In this document: positions 56,814-64,000 of the stretch, one piece after another
Position numbering within the stretch: the first letter of the stretch is position 1
Layout of the letters: each line of letters starts with the position of its first letter
NCBI RefSeq assembly: GCF_963678635.1
Contig: NC_087068.1
Coordinates: 41,751,649-41,815,648 of the forward strand
Reading direction: 5' to 3'
DNA from: Symsagittifera roscoffensis
Lineage: Eukaryota; Xenacoelomorpha; Acoela; Convolutidae
Length of the DNA: 64,000 bases
The notes under the pieces: generated by a model
What the model was told of the DNA's origin: nothing
Databases searched by the model: none
Seen by the model: the letters and a program-made list of their open reading frames with translations, nothing else
Made by a program: the position numbers and the translations under genes

Positions 56814-58219
56814 CTGTGAACAAACGACACGTGGTTAGTATAGCACAAATTATCAGAAAATTATAATGAACAAAATGTTTAATTTCAACCTCTTCCTCTA
56901 CCCAGAAACAGAAAGGTAGTACACAAACTTTTTGCACAGAAATTAAATTTTGAAATTTAAATTTTTTAACATAGTCACAACTTCAACATACCATTTCAGG
57001 ACTTTGCACAGAAAGCGAAAAAAACCCACTTATTTGAACAAAGGCGTTGAAAAACGATTATTTCTCAAAATTATTCGTATTTGACCAATTAAAGACTTGA
57101 CGAAAAACTGCAGGCTTAATTTTTGAGATCAATCTACTGAAGTTTTCTTTCATCTGCCTTAATTCTGTGATACTTGAGGGATGCTATGAGCAGATTATTG
57201 AAACGCCATAACCCCAAAACCAATAAGCTCAGTGAAATTTTTCCAAACTCTCCGAAAACCGTGATGAGAATACTCAAATTTTCGATGGTCAGATATTTTG
57301 TTAAACTTGATAAAGTATTGACGCGTAACAGCAGTGGTTGAAACGCTTTTTATCGTCAGAGAGTTTTGAAACCATGTTTTTTTTAGTATGACTGAAAAAA
57401 TTTTTTCAAATCAAGTTTTGTTCACACAGTGCTAATTCCGGTAGTTTAAATTTTAGCAACTATAAAACGTCCTTAAACAATCTATCCAACCAGCTATTAT
57501 TTGTGTTTGTTGCTTCTATGCATAGCTCGCAACTGATGCTTAAAGTTGTGCAGAATTTTTGAAACACCCCGTATGACTGAGAAATCGATTGTTGTGAGCA
57601 TAAAGTGCGTGAAGACGTTCGTCCTGACCTTCGAAGATGAAAAAGTTCAGCTTGATTCCGTGACAGAACTATTGCGCATGGGTTTTAAAGAATTGCTTAG
57701 TCTCTGAGTAACAGGTTTTTTGAACGTTTCTTAAAGTATTAAAAAGAATATTGGATTTTTCCTATTCTCCTACTCCTACCCCAGTCTAGTAGAAAAAAAT
57801 TATAGCCCCTACCCAGTTTGTCAATTTTCAAGTCATCTTAAGACAGTTAAGTTTTTTGATTAGTGAATTGATGAAAAAATGCATCCATTTTTTAGTACTG
57901 AACTACTCGCTGAGAAGAGTCAGTATAAACAAATGAACACGCCCATGCTAGTTGACAATGCATGTTTGATTGCTTTATCTGATTTATTCACTGGGGGCTA
58001 TAAATTACGAGGGGTAGGGTCCATAGTGGGGAAGGACCCAAAATATGTTTGCCCTAAAATCAAAATAAAAAGGATATTGTAACTGCGATCATTTTTGAAG
58101 GTAAAGAGGGTTTCAATATGGCCAATTTGACCAATTTGAGAATAAACATGAGTACTTAACTTTAATATTCTCTTCTGCCGCGTAGCAAAGGAGGTGACTT
58201 GTTGCTGCTAAAGATTTTT
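56814..58219. other. Upstream intron or 5' flank, nothing recognised
   Basis: AT-rich sequence. No exon encoding a signal peptide with a phase-2 donor was found. Confidence 0.5.
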
Positions 58220-58740
58220 GTTCCGACTTTCGTAATGAAAGTAACGGAATATTTGTGCTCGGGTAGGTTTTTTTTTCGTCAGACAAATTTCGAATTTTTA
58301 ACTAGCCACTTTTGACTGAATTTTAAAATATCATTCAAAAGGTATTGTTGTCCTGAACTTAAATTTGAAAAGATATTTCACCTGTGATCACTTTTCGTAA
58401 AGTTATGGGGGTTAAAGGATTGCCATTTTGGTGAATTTGGGATAGATTTCGCGCTATTAACTTGCACTAGATTTCGCGCTGGAGATTTAATTGTCTCAGA
58501 AATCGTTCCAAATTGGTTGAAGAACGATTATGCTTTTTTGCCATAAATTATTTGTTACTGGGAGCAAAACTTATCACTTTATGCTGTATATGACGTGTGG
58601 GGGGATAATTTTCACAAAAAAAAATCTCGAATAAAAAAAATTAGTTTTATTTTATTATATTTTTTTTTATTACTGCTGCATTAGATCTTAAGAGGCAGTC
58701 TGAACAATCAGGGCTTCGCCCTGATACAAGCAGTCTTGTT
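58220..58740 (+). mobile_element. Hairpin-ended repeat family, complete copy
   Basis: GTTCCGACTTTCGTAATGAA start, TGTGATCACTTTTCGTAAAG core, and the CAGGGCTTCGCCCTG hairpin with CAAGCAGTCTTGTT end. The AACGCG block has suffered a deletion near 58440. Confidence 0.9.
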
Positions 58741-61700
58741 AACTCTAAAAGCAAGCTAAATAGACCAGGAGTTTTGTTACTTGACGCAAACTTTAAGCTT
58801 TGATCTTGACACATTCCACTGACTGAAAACGACTTCGGACCTTAAAAGTGAAAATTCATTTTAGTCACGGTTCGACTGTGACCGATCACTTTTCTGGTAT
58901 TTTAGCTTGTTTTGATTCTTGCAATTTGAGGGTTACTAATTTTTCAAACCAATCAGATTTTATTTGTTAGTTAAAAAAAAATTTCCTTTTTTTTGACATT
59001 GAGGAAAATGTTTTCGACACTTGCTGGAATTATAGTGATTAACGCTGAAATGAAACTAATAAGATACCTCAAAATGCAATTCTATACTCTTTTAGGTTAC
59101 TATTTTTTGTTGAAATTAATTATTTGTGAGCAGTCGTAACAATTAGAGCAAAATAATGACTTCAAATTATGAGAACTGATAAAATGCCGTCTGCTTTGCG
59201 AAAATAAGGTCTAAAATTTTACCCTATAACGGATCGTTTTTGGCTTTTCAATCAAAATTAACGCCAAAAACTACTGGTTCAATGGCTGACAAAATTATAT
59301 CAAAGTGCAAAGTGAGCTTTCTATGTATCCAACAAAGTTCACAAAAGTTATAAGTATCTTCTCACAGTTTTGTATAAGTTAAATCGTTTTACAGTCAAAA
59401 GTTCTCATTTTTTTAGATACAAAAAATTCATTAAAAATTAAGATATATCAAAAAAAGGTATTTAGTTGTAAAATATTTTTCAACTTTCGGCGCAATTTTT
59501 TGCAGGTATTACCTTTCTTCCTTTCTTAAATTTTGTTGGTTTACAAAAAAGAGGTTCACTTTGACATGGTTTTGTCGGCAATTGAACCAGTACTGTGGCG
59601 TAACTTTTTATTGACTGAAAAAAGCCAAAAAGGGGTCTTTTATTTATTTGGACGAAATTTCCAAGTTTTGTATTATTGTAGTAACCAATGTATAAATACA
59701 GAGCAAAACACTGATCGCACTGATTCGTTTTGCTAATACAATTGCGATCTTTGTAAGTTTTAGTCGATTTCTAACAAGGTTTAGCAGATGTTTAGCATAT
59801 TTGCCTCAGCTATTTTCTGTGTTTTTGTTTTGGTCTGGGTAGAAATCTTCAGGTTATTTTATCAAACTTGAATAGTTTCAAAAAAGTTAAAATTTTTGGC
59901 TAATTCGGCTTATTTGTAAGTCGACGTAAAATTGGAAACAAAAAATTTTGAAATGATGCTAAAATTTGATTGGCTAATTCTAGCCAATCAAATTGAAGCA
60001 AAATAATTTCAGTTCATGATGTTGAAATATTGATTTTTGGGCGGAATAAGTGAAAAGATCCCTCAAAACGATTCAAATTCAGGTTAAATTTTAACTCCAA
60101 ATTTCGCAATAGCATAAACAATATTTTTCCTTATCATTTTTTGCATTATATCAACCCAATTTGCTCGTTTAAATTTTTCGTATTTTTAACGTTTTGTCCG
60201 GATAAATTAAATCAGCCCTTTACCTTCAATATTGCATTGTGTATATCTTCAAGCATGGAAAAATGATCCCAAAGTTATTTGGCAATGATAAATTTTCTAG
60301 AAAAACGCGGCGTTGTGAAATTTCAAGCCTCCTCGTTGTGAAACCAAAGATCAAGCATTTGTTACAACTAATTAAATATGGTCACATTTTGCTCACTTTT
60401 GGCCATGAAAGCAACAAATTTTTGCATCTTTTGAAATATATTTTATCTGTGAGCATTTTCTCTGTCACGTGATATTTCAGCCTTCAAGGGAAACCCAATT
60501 GATTGCTTTTTGATTTAGTGCGATTGATGATGGTGGCCGATTAGGCCTTTAATCAGAAGGGACCCATTTTCTTTCTTGTTTCTGTTTCCGGAACCTGTCT
60601 AATCAGATTAGAAAATGCCCGTGACAAATTTGTCTTAATCTAAAGTCGCTTGTCAGTAGCAGTAGACCTTACTGTAAAGTCATGATGGAAAAAAACGATA
60701 CATTTTCGAGACATGAAAGCTGCCATTTTTTTGGCTTAATGCCTGAATAGCTTTTTAATGTTTTCAATCCTTTCACTTGAATGAGAGCTGAAATCACGTA
60801 TGGCTTTTCAAGAAATGGTACAATATTCACTCTTAAAAGCATTCAGGGACTAATTAAGTTTTTAATGCACCTTTTATAATAGGTGAGAAAGGCCTGAATT
60901 ATTCCCCTGAAAACATTTTTCTGTCTGCGTAGACCTCAAAAAGACAGTTGAAAAAAGCAAAGCAAAAAGTATTTGTTTTACATAACAGCCCATATAAATA
61001 TTCTGTTATTTTAACTTTAAAATTTTTCGCCGTTATTCCAAAAATCATTAAGTAATTGCATTAAGCATCGTTTTTGATAGTTGAGAGAGCTGACTTTGAA
61101 AATGAACTATTAAAAAATCGATTATTTGAGCTCTATCGCGCCGCTTGTCAACAACAACTCAACCCGTCTATGAAAGTTTTAATCATCCTTCGTCCATATG
61201 AACTAAAAGTATTGATGATAATTAAAAAAAAATGATTTTGAGAAATTGGTCGCCATGATCTCATTTTAATTAGCTGAAGTATAGATCAATTTTTTGTTCA
61301 TACAACCGAGCCATCATCCGCATTTATTATCTTAGGAAAAGATATAATTTTTCTCTTGTTTCAGATCCCCAATTCATCAACATCAAAATAAACCAAGTGA
61401 AGCAGCAAAAGGCAATAAACTTTTTCAAGGCTGACTGGCTATATTGAAAGGGTAGTTTTATTGAAAGGGAATCCCCCTAATCCAACGGTGGCGTTTACCG
61501 GATGGTGAAAACGTAACGCTCTTTGATTCACTCAAAAGTATGTCACCAGTCTTTGATGTGATCACGCAGTTTAACAAAAAAGACAGGCAGTGATATGGTT
61601 GGTAAAACTCATCTCCCCGATTGGCATTGATTCCTCGATTCGGTAGTTTTTTTTAATCGCAGGACAAAGATAAAGATTAACAGGACAAAAATAGAAAATC

Positions 61701-64000
61701 GGGTGGAAAAAGGGAAAAAAGGGAAAAGAATTTAAAAAAGAGCTAAAAGAGGAACTTAGAAAAAAAACACCGAACAAAGAAAAAGGAAACTTGATTGAAC
61801 GGGGTAGATTTCAGCGAGGCACAACCGAATATTTTCAAAAAAAAAAACGAAATGCTTCAAGATAGCGAAGCTAAATATTCCTTTTTATTATACGCGCAAA
61901 ATATACAGAACATGGAAATCTCTAATGCTCATAATCATTATTGGAGAAGGTAAGCTGGAAGAATGGCCGCAACTGAAAGCTAAGGCAGAAATCCCAGCAG
62001 ATCAGTTGATTTAATTTCACTTGAGCCGCTTATGCGCTCTATCGCACGGGTGGCTTCGCTTTAATTCCAAGCCGCTTCTCAGCCCGCCAACCCATTCCCC
62101 CTCCCCCTTCCAATACCACCGCCATCGTATTTCCATTTTTCATAGAGATAATTTTTTAAAACCAAGCCTAATTAATAGGAGAGTTTTAACAAACGTCAAG
62201 CTATTACAAAACCAAACTTAAAAACTGTTTTCAGGACAACAAATTTCAAATTTCATTATTTTATACGATATTATATAAAAGATGTTGTAAATTACTTCAT
62301 AATCCCACTCATTGTTAATTTAGACAATATATTACATAGGACGATTTTGAAATTGAGTTCTGCGTGTGCCTCTGAAAATTTTTATTTTGTAAGGATAAGC
62401 TCCGAAAAATGTATGTTAATTGTACGGTTCTGGCTATAGCGTCCGCCCGATTGAACCTTTCATAATACAATCAGACTAAATAGCTAAATTCGATTCATTT
62501 TGACCGCGGCAGAGAAGATAGAGAGAGGGAAAGAACAGGAAAGAGATTAGAGCCTCCTCCGCACTTTCAGCCCATTAGTCCCTAAAATCCCTCACTCAAC
62601 TCCAATGTCCAATCAGTAGGGAAAGCAGGGGAACCATAGAACCAACAATGCAAAACGGCGGGCAAGAAAGCGCGCACTAATTTCGGCCAGATGAAGAAGA
62701 AAAATGCCCACTTTGGGGCTATTCTGGGGCACAACGGGGGTAAGAAAAAAGCTACTATTGCTCCCTCCCGTTTTGCTTGGTTATTTGGTTTAATGAGGTT
62801 CGGTAATGAAGGGTAAGATACCCTTTTTTAACATGAAGATCAATAAAGGAAATAGGAAAATGAACGATCTGGACCAAAACTGCTATTGATAAAATAGGGT
62901 TTACTACCTAAGTAGAAGTCTTAAAGGGCTGCTTCCTGAAGGGTTGAATAACCCGTAAAGCATTCCTGATGTAGATATTTCATATTTTGTGATCAAAAAT
63001 GGGTAATTATTCAGACCTACATCGAATTCAAAATTCAAAGTCAATGATAAATTTAATTATTGTTCCGACCATTCAAAATGGGTAGCAATTTTGTATTCGG
63101 GCGTGTTTTAGTGTTTTTTCTTTTTTTTTGCTTTTTTTTCAAGCAAAATCAACTACCACAAATAATCATCAAAATTGGTCGAGTGATATAGCATATTCAG
63201 CCCTTTAGTCGTGATTCTAATTACTTAAAAATTTTGAAAAAATTGTTCTCGTATTGAGAAAAACAGCTTTAACAATTTTGATTTTAAGTCTAAGCTTCGA
63301 ACGAATAAAACGAACGAGCAGGCTTCTCTATGCTTAATTTATGCCGTTTGCAATACCCCGCCTAAAGATAACTCAATTTTTTTTTCGAGTAAAATTAGTT
63401 TTTGCAGTTTTTAAAGCCATTTTGGGAATCAAAAATTTTAAAAAATCAAAATCCTGTTTTAATATGATTGTCGAATATGCTCAAATTCTTGGTGTTGGAA
63501 TAAATCCTTTTATTGCATCACAAAGAAAAAAAATGACACTTAATTGAAAAGTTTTTTTTTGTGTGTTATGAGACTACGTTCCGAACATTCTGTGCTACTT
63601 GCCCAGTAATCGGCTATTCTTTTTAAAACTTGAGTTTTTCAGTGCCTTGAAATAAGCTGTTCATAATGAAATATTGGTCTGATTTAAAGTGCTGATTTAA
63701 ATTATCTGGACAAAAGGAATAGAATTTATAAATTAAAACCCGTTTTTCACAAATTGGGTTGATTTCAGACAAAAAATGACGGAGACAAACCTTGCTGCTT
63801 AGAAATTAAGCAGAAACAGTACGATGCAATGTATTTTGAGAAATCGTGACCGAAAACTTTACCCCAAAAACGATAATTTATCGCTTTTTAATCATTCAAA
63901 AATTACAGCAAAACTCTTTCACAGTACTTTCAGCATCCTCCAATAGTAATGAGGTTTCGCGATTTTTTGTTCCAACGACTTTCAAAGACTACATGACGGT
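58741..64000. other. No gene recognised; dispersed repeats near the end
   Basis: About 5.3 kb of AT-rich sequence. TAGCCAATCAAATT with its inverse near 59967-59995 is a small hairpin. 62450-62770 is GC-richer with CCAAT-type motifs and could be a promoter, but no exon supports this. 63105-63455 resembles 10903-11190. GTTCCGACCATTCAAAATGG at 63063 is a possible broken end of the hairpin-ended family. Confidence 0.4.

Noticed and set aside
61571-61777. Open frame encoding a Phe/Ser-rich 68-residue peptide
   Set aside because: Low-complexity translation of a purine-rich tract; no splice sites, no family.
62560-62640. Minus-strand ATG followed by MVPLLSLLIGHW, signal-peptide-like
   Set aside because: It runs into a stop within 14 codons, and the only GT inside gives the wrong phase for exon e1.

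Overview
This window reads as AT-rich intronic DNA from an invertebrate animal. It has GT-AG introns, a metazoan-specific gene, a Ty3/gypsy-type LTR retrotransposon, a MULE transposase remnant, hAT-like miniature elements and tRNA-derived SINEs. I cannot name the species. There is no prokaryotic gene organisation, CRISPR array or operon. All similarity statements come from reading by eye and from memory of protein families; no database search was run.

One host gene dominates. On the minus strand, from about 56.8 kb down to about 7.1 kb, lie at least 21 exons of a voltage-gated calcium channel alpha2-delta subunit, closest to the alpha2-delta-3/4 type. Joined in frame they encode about 723 residues: the VWA N-terminal region, the VWA domain with a DxSxS MIDAS motif, and much of the Cache/VGCC alpha2 region. 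The signal-peptide exon would lie to the right and was not found. The C-terminal part is missing and presumably lies beyond the left edge. Reading frame forces a 16-nt microexon at 51610-51625, and a possible 3-nt microexon sits at 35852-35854.

Nearly everything else is mobile or repeated DNA inside the introns. A 6.7-kb LTR element (42658-49392, antisense to the gene) has paired 215-bp LTRs, a 5-bp target duplication and an internal region broken by frameshifts. A MULE transposase remnant lies at 23239-24098. hAT-like MITEs with 8-bp target duplications lie at 12390, 12979, 28214 and 56018. Two small foldback elements with 8- and 9-bp duplications lie at 11301 and 41848. A roughly 530-bp family ending in terminal hairpins has about ten copies; for one of them a paralogous empty site is present at 40.19 kb. 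There are also two SINE families, three tandem-repeat tracts and several long inverted repeats.

The observation I rate highest is a MITE at 38486-38643. It landed exactly on an exon/intron boundary of the calcium-channel gene, and its 8-bp target duplication carries the 5' splice site, so the donor was copied rather than destroyed. Also notable are the microexons, the hairpin-ended family with its empty site, and a cluster of seven ATCGAT motifs in an intron of this probably neuronal gene. Regions 1-7 kb and 57-64 kb contain no gene I can support.
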